Below, piece after piece: positions 1-9,793 of a DNA stretch of 64,000 nucleotides. How positions within the stretch are numbered: position 1 is the stretch's first letter; the number at the start of each line of letters is the position of its first letter. Position numbers and translations under genes: made by a program. The stretch spans positions 1-64,000 of the forward strand of contig CAWJPW010000008.1 in assembly GCA_963844845.1 (NCBI GenBank), given 5' to 3'. This DNA comes from CAWJPW01 sp963844845 (GTDB lineage Bacteria; Acidobacteriota; Thermoanaerobaculia; Thermoanaerobaculales; Sulfomarinibacteraceae). The notes under the pieces were generated by a model. It made no database searches. It was given only the letters and a program-made list of their open reading frames with translations, and was not told the origin of the DNA.

Positions 1-1016
1 ACTATTATGGAGAAGGCAAGTATGCTATTACGACTCCGTCCGGCGGCGCGTGATCGAAGGCCCCCCTCCCGGCACGTATTGGCGAATCGAAGGCAAAGTT
101 TGAAGAACTTGAAAGAGACAGACGGATTTGGTGGGGCGCAGATGGTAACAACACCCCGCGCTTGAAACGGTTTCTTAGCGAAGTGAAGACTGGGCGCGTA
201 CCACAGACACTTTGGCATTTTGAAGAAGTCGGCTATACGCAGGAGGCGAAGAAGGAACTTCTCGCGCGAGTTCCCATTGGCAGCCTCGATGTCGTCTTTG
301 AGACCCCTAAGCCAACTCGACTTATTCGACGAATTCTTCAGCTTTCAACGAGCAATAATGAAGGGGCTATCGTTCTCGATTTTTTTGCTGGTTCCGGCAC
401 GACCATGGAGGCCGTCTTCCTACAGAACGCCGAAGACGGAGGCGATCGTCGCTGCATTGTGGTTCAGCTTCCAGAACCGGTTTCAGGTATGAATGGCGTG
501 AAGAGCATCGCTGACATCACAAAGGCGCGTCTCAGAGAGGCAGCAAACGCGGTGAAAGAGAACAGTTCCCTGTTTGAGGGGGACCTCGGCTTTCGGGCTT
601 TTCGGCTCGATACCAGCAACATCCGTGCATGGGGTTCCTCGGAACACGACCTCGAGGGCGACCTTCTCGAGTTCGAGGACCATCTCAAAGCAGCGCGCAG
701 CGAGGACGACGTTCTCGACGAAGTCCTTCTCAAGCTAGGGCTGGACCTGTGCGTCCCGATTGAGGTGAGAACCATTGTCGGGAAGCGGGTACACAGCGTA
801 GGGGGCGGGGTACTGATGGCCTGTTTCGCCGAGCAGATCAGCCGCGACGAGGCCGAAGCGCTCGCGGAGGGCATCGGCGCCTGGCACCGGGAGCTTGCGC
901 CCGCCGGGGACACGACGTGCGTCTTCCGCGACAGCGCCTTCGCCGACGATGTGGCGAAGACCAACCTCGCAGCCATCCTCAATCAGCACGGCATCGAGAA
1001 CGTGCGCAGCCTGTGA
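1..1016 (+). pseudogene. mod: Type III restriction-modification methyltransferase (Mod), 3' part, frame-disturbed
   Basis: C-terminal part of a beta-class adenine-N6 DNA methyltransferase, the modification and target-recognition subunit of a type III restriction system; the 5' end lies outside the window. From about position 100 the frame is clean: RIWWGADGNN, VPQTLW and then the SAM-binding motif DFFAGSGTT (positions 385-411), followed by the C-terminal extension ending at TGA 1014-1016. The DPPY motif, which precedes the SAM motif in this class, would be upstream of position 1. The first 100 bases encode YYGEGKYAITTPSG in the final frame, then need a shift at about 45 and a compensating shift at about 88; an in-frame TGA sits at 51-53. 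These two indels could be sequencing errors, so loss of function is not certain. The res gene follows after 10 bases. Confidence 0.85.
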
Positions 1017-1026
1017 GGCCGGCGCG

Positions 1027-1675
1027 ATGAAGCTCCACTTCGAACCCAACCTCGACTTCCAGCTGCAGGCTATCGAGGCGGTCTGCGACCTCTTCCGCGG
1101 CCAGGAGATCTGCCGCACGGAGTTCACCGTCACCCGCGACGTAGGCAAGCAGCAGATGCTTATGGCCTTCTCCGAGACCCAGCTCGGCGTCGGCAACCGC
1201 CTGACCCTTCTCGACGAGGAGATCGCCGACAACCTCGCGGACATCCAGCTCCGCAACGGGCTTCGCCCGTCGGACTCGCTCGTCTCCGGGGACTTCACGG
1301 TGGAGATGGAGACGGGGACCGGCAAGACCTACGTCTACCTGCGCACCATCTTCGAGCTCAACAAGCGCTACGGCTTCACCAAGTTCGTCATCGTGGTGCC
1401 CTCCATCGCCATCAAGGAGGGCGTCTACAAGTCGCTCCAGATCATGGAGGACCACTTCAGGGCGCTCTACGCCGGCGTTCCTTTCGAGTACTTCCTCTAC
1501 GACTCCACCAAGCTCGGCCAGGTGCGAAACTTCGCCACCAGCGCGGACATTCAGATCATGGTCGTGACGGTGGGCGCCATCAACAAGAAGGACGTCAACA
1601 ACCTGTACAAGGAGAGCGAGAAGACCGGCGGGAGAAGACCGATCGACCTGGTGCGGGCGACGCTGCCCGTCGTCA
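1027..1675 (+). pseudogene. res: Type III restriction endonuclease (Res), 5' part, cut by IS21 insertion
   Basis: N-terminal part of the ATP-dependent restriction subunit that pairs with Mod. It starts at ATG 1027 (MKLHFEPNLDFQ, typical of Res). Walker A is METGTGKT at about residues 95-102 (1306-1332), followed by VIVVPSIAIKEGV. The reading frame reaches RATLPVV and runs into the insertion sequence at 1676, giving an artificial stop at 1678-1680. Joining 1675 to 3999 restores LPVVIVDEPQSVDGG, the helicase motif II (DEPQ) of type III Res proteins, so the element sits inside the ATPase active site. The two parts without the element add up to 2988 bases (996 codons), the usual size of Res. As it stands the gene cannot make the enzyme. 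Confidence 0.9.
1671..1675. repeat. Target site duplication of IS21 copy 1, left
   Basis: CGTCA immediately left of the element; the same five bases follow the right end at 3994-3998. One copy belongs to the interrupted res codons for VVIVDE. Confidence 0.9.
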
Positions 1676-1815
1676 TGTAGAGGGACACGCTACAAGGGTC
1701 GTTAGTGGACATCCAGATTCCCGCACGTGAAGAAGGAGCTTGGCCGAGTCACCCTTGAGGTAGACGTAAGAGCCTCGAGGGGAGACGGACGGCCAAGCTC
1801 CGAGGAGAGGATGTC

Positions 1816-3072
1816 ATGGCGGCGGACGTAATGGAACAGCGAGGGCACAGCATCAGGTCTTTGGCGCGGGACTTCGAGGTGGACGAGAGCACCCTGCGGT
1901 ACCGGCTGGGGCGGCTGAGGAGCGCGGCTGAGGATGGTCGACGGCGGCAGCCGGAGGCGTGCGAGCCTCTAGCCGGGGTCATAGCCTCGTGGATGGCAAC
2001 TCAGCAGGAGAAGGTCGAGATAGGTGGCCGACCCGAGCCGGTGACGGGGCTGTACGAGCAGCTGGTGGTCGAGCACGGGTTTGCAGGCAGCTACAAGGCC
2101 GTTCTGCGCTACGTGAGGCGGCGGAGCAGCAAGCCACGGGTCCGTCCGACGCGGCGGGTCGAGGTCAGCTTCGGCAGTCAAGCCCAGGTGGACTGGGTGC
2201 AGGTGCCGGTGTGGGTGGAGGACCTGGGTGGTCTGGTGCGGCTGTGGGCCTTCCTCATGGTGCTGTCGGCGTCGCGGATGTGGGCGGTGGTGTGGAGCGA
2301 GCACAAGGACATGGCGGGGTGGATCCGGTGCCATAACGGGGCATTCAGGAGGCTGGGCGGAGTGCCGTTGTCCCTGCGGCCGGACAACGAGAAGACGGCG
2401 GCGGGCAGGGGCGCCGGGCCGTGGGCCGAGGTCAATCAGGGCTACCAAGCCTACGCCAAGCAGATGGGCTTCCTGGTCAACCTCGCGCGGCCGAGGACCC
2501 CCACCGACAAAGGCAAGGTGGAGCGCAAGGGGCGCGACGTGCGCTGGCACCAGGTGCGGGCTGACGACCGCTTCGCGGACCTCGAGGCACTCCAGCGGGC
2601 GACTGACTCCAGAGTGCTCGATCGTGCCAGAAGGCTGGTGTGCCCGCGCACGGGCTTGAGCATCTTCGACACCTGGCAGGAGGAGAAGCTCGCGCTGGGC
2701 GCGCTGCCCGCGACGCTTCCCGAGCCCTTCGACACCCAGGTCACCCGTCAGGTGAGCCGGGACTGCCTCGTGAGCTTCGAAGGCCGGCAGTACTCGGTGC
2801 CCTTCGTCCATGCCGGCCACTACGTCCAGGTACGAGGCGTCGGTAACAAGGTCCAGGTCCTCGCGAGCCACCAGATCGTCAAGACCTACCCGCGAGGGAC
2901 CCGAGCCCTGCTGCTCATCGACCAGGCGGACTACGAAGGTGCCTCCACCGACGAAGTCATGCGCCCGAGTCCCCTGGGCGGGCTGGGCAAGAAGATCGTC
3001 GTCGAGCGCAGCTGGGAGGCGGCCAAGCGTCCCATCGAGCAGTACGCCACCCTGCTGGGGAGGCTGACATGA
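1816..3072 (+). CDS. istA: IS21 transposase IstA
   Basis: DDE-type transposase of IS21. An N-terminal helix-turn-helix region (RGHSIRSLARDFEVDESTLRYRLGR split over about residues 8-35) is followed by the rve integrase core: FGSQAQVDWVQVPVW carries the first Asp, LSLRPDNEKTA the second, and PTDKGKVERKGRDV the Glu region; a C-terminal region QYSVPFVHAGHYVQVRG follows. 418 aa from ATG 1816. In the other copy the frame opens nine codons earlier with ATG, where this copy has ACG, so the 5' end may have lost its original start. It overlaps istB by ATGA at 3069-3072. Confidence 0.93.
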   Translation: MAADVMEQRGHSIRSLARDFEVDESTLRYRLGRLRSAAEDGRRRQPEACEPLAGVIASWMATQQEKVEIGGRPEPVTGLYEQLVVEHGFAGSYKAVLRYVRRRSSKPRVRPTRRVEVSFGSQAQVDWVQVPVWVEDLGGLVRLWAFLMVLSASRMWAVVWSEHKDMAGWIRCHNGAFRRLGGVPLSLRPDNEKTAAGRGAGPWAEVNQGYQAYAKQMGFLVNLARPRTPTDKGKVERKGRDVRWHQVRADDRFADLEALQRATDSRVLDRARRLVCPRTGLSIFDTWQEEKLALGALPATLPEPFDTQVTRQVSRDCLVSFEGRQYSVPFVHAGHYVQVRGVGNKVQVLASHQIVKTYPRGTRALLLIDQADYEGASTDEVMRPSPLGGLGKKIVVERSWEAAKRPIEQYATLLGRLT

Positions 3073-3831
3073 GCCGCGGTGCAGCCGAGCTGGACCGCAC
3101 CCGTGAGCTGCTTGCGGAGACGGGCTTCAGCACGTCCCCGCGATCCTGCCGGAGCTGATCGAGCGGGGTGTCCGGGACAAGCTATCCCTGGGAAGCTTCC
3201 TGGAGCTCGGTGCGGCTCTGAGAGGGAGTTTCGCGAGGAGCGGAGGGTGCGCACCTCACTGAAGCTCTCTGGTCTCGCTATGGCGAAGACGCTCGACAGC
3301 TTCGACTTCGCCTTTCAGCGGGGGGTCCACAAGGGCAAGATCGAGCTGCTGGCCACCTGCGAGTTTGCCAAGCGGAGGGAGAACGTCCTGCTGCTGGGCC
3401 CGCCCGGGGTGGGCAAGACCCACTGGCCACGGCCTCGGTATCAAGGCCATCCAGAACGGCTTCTCGGTGGCCTTCATGAGCGCCGACGAGCTCATCGAGC
3501 AGCTGCGCCGGGACGACGCCAACGCCAAGAAGCGGATCCGTCGCCGGAAGTACATGAACACCAGCGTGCTGGTCATCGACGAGCTGGGCTTCCAGGCGTT
3601 CGACCGGCACGACGCGCACCTGCTCTTCAAGGTGGTCAGCTACCGCTACGAGCGAGGCAGCACGATCATCACGTCGAACAAGTCGATCCGGGAGTGGCCG
3701 AGATGCTCGCCGGCGACGATGCCCTGGCGGCGGCGATCCTCGACCGCTTCCTGCATCGCTGTCACGTGGTGCAGATCGACGGGCGAAGCTTCCGGCTGCG
3801 CGAGATCGAGAAGCAGATCGGCGAGGGGTAG
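3069..3831 (+). pseudogene. istB: IS21 helper ATPase IstB, frameshifted
   Basis: AAA+ ATPase that regulates IstA target choice. Compared base by base with the intact copy at 30313-31080 this copy is 5 bases shorter, with four small indels: CGAG to CAG at about 3129, GTGTG to GGTG at about 3209, CATCTCGCCACC to CACTGGCCAC at about 3421, and GCCGG to GCCG at about 3700. The P-loop GPPGVGKT is present just before the third indel, and Walker B VLVIDELGF after it, but they lie in different frames. The element could therefore not transpose alone unless the intact copy supplies IstB. All four changes are 1-2 base losses of a kind also produced by sequencing error. Confidence 0.85.
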
Positions 3832-3993
3832 GGGCCGCGCCGCGCCGGCAGCTCAGGCTCCGGGCTCCGCCCCTCCGCCTGAGCTGCTCGCCCCAGCGTC
3901 ATGGAATCACCGCCTCCAGCTATGGGCCACCCCTGGAGCCGGTGCGGGAAACTGGGTGTCCCCCAACTGCGGGAAAGTGGATGTCCCTTGACA

Positions 3994-3998
3994 CGTCA
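3994..3998. repeat. Target site duplication of IS21 copy 1, right
   Basis: CGTCA directly after the right end, matching 1671-1675. Confidence 0.9.
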
Positions 3999-6337
3999 TC
4001 GTCGACGAGCCCCAGAGCGTCGACGGCGGCCTCCAGGGGCGGGGAAGCAGGCGCTCGACGCGATGAACCCATTGTGCACGTTGCGCTACTCGGCCACCCA
4101 CGTGGACAAGCACCACATGGTTTACCGGCTCGATGCCGTGGACGCCTACGAGAAGCGCCTGGTGAAGCAGATCGAGGTCGCGTCGGCCACCGTGGAGCAC
4201 GCCCACAACAAGCCGTACGTGCGCCTCGTCACGACGCAAAGCCGCCGCGGCGAGGTCTCCGCCCGGGTCGAGGTGGACTTGCAGACCCTCACCGGTGTAA
4301 GCCGCCGCGAGGTGACGGTGTTTGACGGTGACGACCTCGAGCAGACCACCGGGCGAGCGCTCTACGCCGACTGCCGCATCGGCGAGATCCGGGCCGGTCG
4401 CGGCAGCGCATACATCGAGCTGCGCGTCCCCGGAGACCAGAGGTTCCTCAAGCCCGGCGAGGCGTGGGGCGACGTCGACACACTGGCGGTGCAGCGCGAG
4501 ATGATCCGTCGCACCATCCACGAGCACCTCGACAAGGAGAAGCGCCTCCGCCCGCAGGGCATCAAGGTGCTTTCGCTCTTCTTCATCGACGAGGTCGCCA
4601 AATACCGCAGCTACGACGAGGACGGCAACGCGGTGAAGGGGCCTCTGGCGCTGATCTTCGAGGAGGAGTACCGGCGGGCCGCCAACCTCCCGGACTACCG
4701 CACGCTGTTCCGCGAGGTCGACCTCACCACTGCCGCGGAAGACGTCCATGAAGGGTACTTCTCGATCGACAAGAAGAGGCGTCGGAGGCAAGACGGTCGA
4801 GAACATCAGAGGCAATCGCGGATCAAGGCCGATGACGACACGTACAGCCTGATCATGAAGGAGAAGGAGAAGCTCCTCAGCTTCGAGACCCCGCTCAAGT
4901 TCATCTTCTCCCACTCCGCGCTCAAGGAGGGCTGGGACAACCCCAACGTCTTCCAGATCTGCACCCTGCGCGACATCCAGACGCGAGCGCGAGCGCCGCC
5001 AGACCATCGGCCGCGGCCTGCGCCTGTGCGTCAACCAGCAGGGCGAGCGGGTGCGCGGCTTCGAGGTCAACACCCTCACGGTAGTCGCCATGGAGAGCTA
5101 CGAGGAGTTCGCCGAGAACCTGCAGAAGGAGATCGAGGACGAGACCGGCATCCGCTTCGGCATCGTCGAGACGCACCAGTTTGCCGGCATCACAGTCGCC
5201 GGTCCCGAGGGGATCGCCGAGCCGCTTGGGTTCGAGCGCTCGCAGGAGCTCTGGGACCACCTCAAGGCGGCCGGCCACATCGACGCCAAGGGCCGGGTGC
5301 AGGACTCCCTCAGGGAGGCGCTCAAGGACGGGTCGTTTACCGTTCCCGAGCAGTTCGCCGACCAGCTCGACCAGATCACGCGCGTGCTCAAGAAGCTCGC
5401 CGGCAAGCTCGACATCAAGAACGCCGACGAGCGCCGCCAGGTCCGCCCGCGCCGGGCGGTCCTCGACAGCCCCGAGTTCAAGGCGCTCTGGGACCGCATC
5501 AAGGAGAAGACCACCTACCGGGTGCACTTCGACAACGAGAGGCTCCTCGAGGACTGCACCCGGGCGCTGCGCGACGCCCCGCCGATCCCCAAGACGCGCC
5601 TGCAATGGCGCCGCGCCGACCTCGCCATCGGCCAGGCCGGGATCGAGGCCACCGAGCGCGACGGCGCCGCCACCATCACCCTGGACGAGGGCGACATCGA
5701 GCTTCCCGACATCCTCACCGAGCTCCAGGACCGCACCCAGCTCACCCGCCGCAGCATCCGCCGCATCCTCGTCGGCAGCCGGCGTCTCGACGACTTCAAG
5801 CGCAACCCCCAGGCGTTCATCGACACCGCCGCCGAGGCCATCAACCGTTGCAAGCGCCTGGCGGTGGTGGACGGCATCAAGTACCAGCGCCTGGGCGACG
5901 ACCACTACTACGCTCAGGAGCTCTTCGAGCAGGAGGAGCTGACCGGCTACCTCAAGCGCCTCTTCGACACACAGAAGTCCGTGTACGAGCAGGTGGTCTA
6001 CGACTCCGAGACCGAGCGCACCTTCGCCGACCAGCTCGAGAAGAACACCGCGATCAAGCTCTACGCCAAGCTCCCCGGCTGGTTCAAGATCCCGACCCCG
6101 CTGGGAACCTACAACCCCGATTGGGCCGTGCTGGTGGAGAAGGACGGCGACGAGCGCCTCTACCTCGTGGTGGAGACCAAGAGCGGCCTCTTCACCGACG
6201 ACCTCCGCGACCAGGAGCGCGCGAAGATCAAGTGTGGTGAGCAGCATTTCAGGGCGCTCGCAGTGCGCGAACGGCCCGCGCAGTACATCGTTGCGCGCAA
6301 CATCGACGACCTGTTCAACGCGACGGATGGTTCGTGA
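3999..6337 (+). pseudogene. res: Type III restriction endonuclease (Res), 3' part, frameshifted
   Basis: Remainder of Res after the IS21 insertion. It resumes as IVDEPQSVDGGLQGRG, then a base is missing at about 4037 before KQALDAMNPLCTLRYSATH. The helicase C-terminal half includes FSHSALKEGWDNPNVFQI (motif V/VI region), then one extra base at about 4984 before ERERRQTIGRGLRL, the arginine-finger motif VI. Between about 4780 and 4830 the translation is unlike the family and may hide a compensated shift. The C-terminal nuclease domain is visible: YNPDWAVL followed by LYLVVETKS (PD-(D/E)xK, about 6110-6185). It ends at TGA 6335-6337, a few bases before the SIR2-like start. Apart from the IS and two indels it is well preserved, so disruption looks recent. 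Confidence 0.88.
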
Positions 6338-6351
6338 AGGAGGCGTCAGCT

Positions 6352-7530
6352 GTGGCCACCTCAGCAGAGAAGCCGCCTGTTTGGCTTATCGGTTCCGGCG
6401 CCTCCAAGGATGCCGGGGTCCGAATGACCGGCGAGGTCACGGAGTTCATCCTCGACGAGCCGTTCTACCGCGACAACGAGGGCAGCTATCAGCCGGGCGA
6501 CGCACGAGGGCCAGGGTTTCCAAAGCTCGAGCTCACCTGCCTGCTCGTACGAGCCACCGTGCGGTGGGCGTTCGAGTCGGTAAGGCGCGGTGGTAAGGAT
6601 CAGCCAACCTACGAGGACGTGTACTTCTATCTCGTACAGCTTCGGGACGCCGTATCGGGCGAGTACGAGAACCCGGCGCTGGCTCCCGCCGTCATTGAGT
6701 TCACGGACTTTCGCAGGTTCCTCATAGCGCACGAGCAGCCCTATTGGCGGGATACCCCCAGCGAGCACGAGTTGCTTCGCGAGGCGTGCCGCTTCCTCAA
6801 GGATGCGCTCCGGCTCGCCGTGACACCAGAGCACGAAGATCTCGCAGTGCTTAGTGGCTTGATCGACGGCCTCAGCGCGGCAGCCACCGCGTCGCACGTC
6901 GTCGCCACGTTGAACCACGACGAGATCCTCGAGCATGCGCTCGGTGCCAGCCCGCTCTCGTACCGCGACGGGCTCGTGGACAAGACGCCCTACCTTCGAG
7001 AGTTCGTTCCCGAGTCTCTCGAGCTGAGCGACGCAGGGGTTGCCTTGTTGAAGCTTCACGGCTCGGCGAGGTGGACGATCGTCCAGTTTCCCGACGGCCA
7101 CCAGGCAGTGGGGCAAGTAACCGACTGGGAAGAGTTCGAGAAGGCGCAAGTCGCGAACCCAGGGCTCGACACCATCGAGCATGACCTCCCAATTCTCATT
7201 GGCACCCACAACAAGATCATGAGCTACTCGCAGCCCGTCTTCTGGGACCTCATGTGGCGGTTCCGGACGGCACTCAGGGAAGCGACTCGGCTCGTCGTGG
7301 CAGGCTACGGCTTCGCCGACAAAGGGATCAACTGGATTCTCATCGACTGGCTCTACGACCACCCAGAGCGCCGGATGGTCGTCATCGACCCGAACATCGA
7401 GCAAACCCGCGACCGCTGCAGAGATGCCATCGACCGCCACTGGGACCCGTGGAAGAGCAAGAATCAACTCTTCGAGATCGAGAAAAGGATGCGTGACACC
7501 ACGTGGGCAGACATTCGGGCCGTACTCTGA
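6352..7530 (+). CDS. SIR2-like protein, probable NAD-consuming defence effector
   Basis: SIR2-family Rossmann protein of about 392 aa. The motifs are in order: GSGASKDAG near the N-terminus (the GAGxS nucleotide loop), ATLNHDEILE at about residue 183 (the TxN motif), LLKLHGS at about 232, and VVAGYGFADKGIN at about 318. GTG 6352 is preferred because GAAGGAGG (6336-6343) lies 8 bases upstream; a GTG at 6334 overlapping the res stop is the alternative. It follows res with almost no gap, so it is probably co-transcribed with the restriction genes. Standalone SIR2 proteins in such islands often deplete NAD on infection; whether this one is an NADase, and whether it guards the restriction system, is inference. 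No partner effector domain is fused to it. Confidence 0.8.
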   Translation: MATSAEKPPVWLIGSGASKDAGVRMTGEVTEFILDEPFYRDNEGSYQPGDARGPGFPKLELTCLLVRATVRWAFESVRRGGKDQPTYEDVYFYLVQLRDAVSGEYENPALAPAVIEFTDFRRFLIAHEQPYWRDTPSEHELLREACRFLKDALRLAVTPEHEDLAVLSGLIDGLSAAATASHVVATLNHDEILEHALGASPLSYRDGLVDKTPYLREFVPESLELSDAGVALLKLHGSARWTIVQFPDGHQAVGQVTDWEEFEKAQVANPGLDTIEHDLPILIGTHNKIMSYSQPVFWDLMWRFRTALREATRLVVAGYGFADKGINWILIDWLYDHPERRMVVIDPNIEQTRDRCRDAIDRHWDPWKSKNQLFEIEKRMRDTTWADIRAVL

Positions 7531-7952
7531 TGGGACGCCATCGCCCGTCTTTACAAGGCTTCACACGCGGGCCTTTCTCGCCATCATCGCTGCTGACCAT
7601 GCAAGTTGACCATGCCCCGATCGCTCCTTTGAGATCACCTCGGCTCCTATCGCATTCGCTATCCGATCCCAACAGCAGGGCGAAGGTCGACGCAGAAGGG
7701 CGGACGGAGCCTCCGTCCATCAACCCCCTCAGATCGCAGCGACCCCTAGGCGGAAAACCGACGGTGGCTCTTAACCGATGGGGACGTGCTCGCGTTGGGT
7801 GCGGCAGCCATGCGCCCCAAGGACGGCGTTATATCGACAACGAACAAAGACGTGAATCCGGTGGGGCTGCTGAGAACCTGGGCTCTACACCTTCAGAAGA
7901 TCTGAAAGCGGTATTCTTGAAGGTGTACCTGCCGAATACGAGGAGGTGAGAT
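7531..7952. other. Intergenic, 422 bp, no gene recognised
   Basis: Between the SIR2-like gene and the small helix-hairpin-helix gene. Open frames exist but show no family resemblance and atypical composition. A moderately AT-richer part (7900-7935) just before a strong ribosome binding site probably holds the promoter or leader of the next gene. Confidence 0.5.
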
Positions 7953-8333
7953 GTGGCCCTGAGCGCACGATTCCTCGAGCCCCTCACAGCTGCTCTTCTC
8001 GCTGTGAACAACTACCCGCTCGAAAAGGCGTACTCCCTGCTGCCGCAGCTGAGAGAAGCCGGTTTGACGAATCCGGGAACCGTGGTTGGGCAGGATGAGA
8101 GAACTCTTTTCATGCGCCTCAGACAAGCCGGCTACGACCGAGGCGCTCTCAACGGGATCCTGGCAGACCGGCTCCACAGCCTCATGGCCGCGGTGGATAG
8201 GGGCGATCTCGATCGCCTGCCGACTCTTCTATCCGAGGGTCGCCGGGAGGACGCAGTCACCCTTCTTTGCAGGGTCAAAGGCATTGGCCGCTCGGTCGCC
8301 CTGAACGCGTGCATGATGCTCGAGCAGAGGTAA
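7953..8333 (+). CDS. Small helix-hairpin-helix protein, function unknown
   Basis: 126 aa, starting at GTG 7953 after GAGGAGGTGAG (7939-7949); the ATG at 7951 reads only three codons. The C-terminus LLCRVKGIGRSVALNACMML resembles the GxGxxxA helix-hairpin-helix of endonuclease III-type DNA glycosylases, which contacts the DNA backbone. There is no [4Fe-4S] cysteine cluster and no catalytic Lys/Asp, so it is not a complete glycosylase. It could be a standalone DNA-binding subunit; its setting between restriction systems suggests an accessory role, but that is inference. Confidence 0.6.
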   Translation: MALSARFLEPLTAALLAVNNYPLEKAYSLLPQLREAGLTNPGTVVGQDERTLFMRLRQAGYDRGALNGILADRLHSLMAAVDRGDLDRLPTLLSEGRREDAVTLLCRVKGIGRSVALNACMMLEQR

Positions 8334-8440
8334 GGGCCGGCAGTGAGGAGTGCGGGAGCCTCTGCAACCGGCCGAACAATGCCGCACACAACGCAAAGGG
8401 TGAGGGGATGCAGGGTTGGCCGATTCGCCGCGTTGAATAC

Positions 8441-8478
8441 CCCTGGCCCACGGCCCATGGCCCATGGCCCATGGCCCA
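8441..8478. repeat. Short tandem GGCCCAT/GGCCCAC heptamer repeat
   Basis: Five near-identical 7-bp units (GGCCCAC, GGCCCAT x3, GGCCCAC) directly beyond the 3' end of mcrC. Simple slippage repeat. Confidence 0.8.
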
Positions 8479-8485
8479 CGATCAA

Positions 8486-9781
8486 CTACGCAGCTCCATA
8501 GGCCACCTGCCGCGCATGATCCGCTAGGGCGCGCTCCGACTCCAACGTGCAGGGACCGCGCAAGAGCCTCTCCAACAACAACATGTCGACAGGACGAAGG
8601 ATGACCTCGGCGCGCCGGCCTCCCCCCAGCGGCTCGTGCACCTCGATGCAGGCGTCGCTTGCGGCCGGATCAAGCGTGGGGTAGAGGATGGCTGCTCGGC
8701 CCCCGGCCTCGCTGCTGGAGGCGTACATGACCAGCTGGTACAGCATCGCCGGCGGTAGCGTCTGCTCCCAGAGGTCACGGTACTTCGCGTCGAGCATGGC
8801 CACCGTCTTGCCGTCGCGCTGAACGACGAAGTCCGGGCGCAGCACCGGGGCTCGGCGGTGCCGCGGATTGCGGCGCGAGTCGTAGGCGAGCATCCCCTCG
8901 AGGCGGTGCTCGTCGCGCACGGCATGGCCCGCCAAGTGCTCGTTCAGATGGCGGGAGATGAGGGCCTGGAAAAACCGGTTCATGTCGAAGAGGAACCCGG
9001 GCAGTGGAAGGCCTTCGTATGGGCGCAGCGCCGTGCCGTGTCCTGTCATAAGCAACTGAATGATGGCGAGCGCGGGGCGGTAGGCGGCGGTGAGCCGGTT
9101 CGCGTGTCGCTCGACCTGCCGCATGAGAGCAGGGCTCAGCGAGACGGGCGCAACACCATCGGCCAGCAACGCCGACAGGCGACGCAGACGGGCACGTAGG
9201 GAGAGGTCGTCGGTGAGGCCGGTTGCGTGACGGAGACCCGCGAGAACCGCCCGGTTGAGCGGGATGTCCTCCTGCCTGGGGTAGTAGCTGCAGGGCAGGG
9301 CTGGCCGCGCGGCTCCCGCGCGGCGCGCGAGAGCGCCGAAGTCGATGCGGCCGCGCGGGTTCGCGAGAAACGCTTCGTGTCGCCCGTACGTGCGGTGCAG
9401 CCCCCGGGAGAGGAGCTCATCGACCTCCGCGCCAAGCTGGTGGATCAACAGATCCTGGAAGGCAGTGCTCTCGGCGCCCTGCGGAAACACTTCCAGCAGC
9501 TTCAGATCGCGAAGCCCATAGGCGTACCGGACGAGGGTGAGGAGGGGAAGCCCTTGAAGCTTGGGCTGGATCGTGACGTGAAGCTCACCGAGCCGCACGG
9601 CGCCCACGAACGACGTGCACTCGATCCGCAGGCCGTCGCGCAGCTCGAAGGTGCGCAGCTGGTCGGAGGCAGTCAGGCGCGAGGCCAGGCGACGAGCCTG
9701 CTCATCGAGGCTGCAGCAAGCCAGGAGAGGCTCGGACTCCGGGGTGTAGGAGCACCACTCGTGGAGGGTGACGGCGTTCAT
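8486..9781 (-). CDS. mcrC: McrC-like 5-methylcytosine restriction nuclease subunit
   Basis: 431 aa; the nuclease partner of McrB in modification-dependent restriction. The N-terminal half (VTIQPKLQGLPLLTLVRYAY) matches the McrC core that contacts the McrB ring. The C-terminal PD-(D/E)xK nuclease is visible as LRPDFVVQ at about residue 313 and AMLDAKYRDLW at about 330, with the catalytic Asp, Asp and Lys in place. Starts at ATG 9781, 12 bases after the mcrB stop, so the two are co-transcribed on the minus strand. Confidence 0.9.
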   Translation of the reverse strand: MNAVTLHEWCSYTPESEPLLACCSLDEQARRLASRLTASDQLRTFELRDGLRIECTSFVGAVRLGELHVTIQPKLQGLPLLTLVRYAYGLRDLKLLEVFPQGAESTAFQDLLIHQLGAEVDELLSRGLHRTYGRHEAFLANPRGRIDFGALARRAGAARPALPCSYYPRQEDIPLNRAVLAGLRHATGLTDDLSLRARLRRLSALLADGVAPVSLSPALMRQVERHANRLTAAYRPALAIIQLLMTGHGTALRPYEGLPLPGFLFDMNRFFQALISRHLNEHLAGHAVRDEHRLEGMLAYDSRRNPRHRRAPVLRPDFVVQRDGKTVAMLDAKYRDLWEQTLPPAMLYQLVMYASSSEAGGRAAILYPTLDPAASDACIEVHEPLGGGRRAEVILRPVDMLLLERLLRGPCTLESERALADHARQVAYGAA

Positions 9782-9793
9782 CGGCTCATCGGA

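Larger units (their letters stand above)
1676..3993 (+). mobile_element. IS21-family insertion sequence, copy 1 (2318 bp)
   Basis: The ends are TGTAGAGGGACA (1676-1687) and, inverted, TGTCAAGGGACA (3982-3993), with the terminal TG...CA of IS21 elements. A 5-bp target duplication CGTCA flanks it (1671-1675 and 3994-3998). It carries istA and istB in the usual overlapping order. A second copy, 2324 bp and opposite in orientation, lies at 30150-32473; the two are nearly identical, so the transpositions are recent. Subterminal repeats resembling GTGGACATCCAGATTCCC and GGGAAAGTGGATGTCCC occur inside both ends, as expected for IstA binding sites. Confidence 0.95.

Noticed and set aside
895..1680. 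Res starting upstream at 895
   Set aside because: The codons before 1027 are an out-of-frame reading of mod; the family starts with MKLHFEPNLDFQ at 1027.
3901..6240. A separate protein starting inside the IS21 right end
   Set aside because: It is the res 3' part read through the element end and then out of frame after about 4984.
7503..7949. A 148-codon gene between SIR2-like and helix-hairpin-helix genes
   Set aside because: It starts inside the SIR2-like gene, has no ribosome site, no homology pattern and irregular composition.
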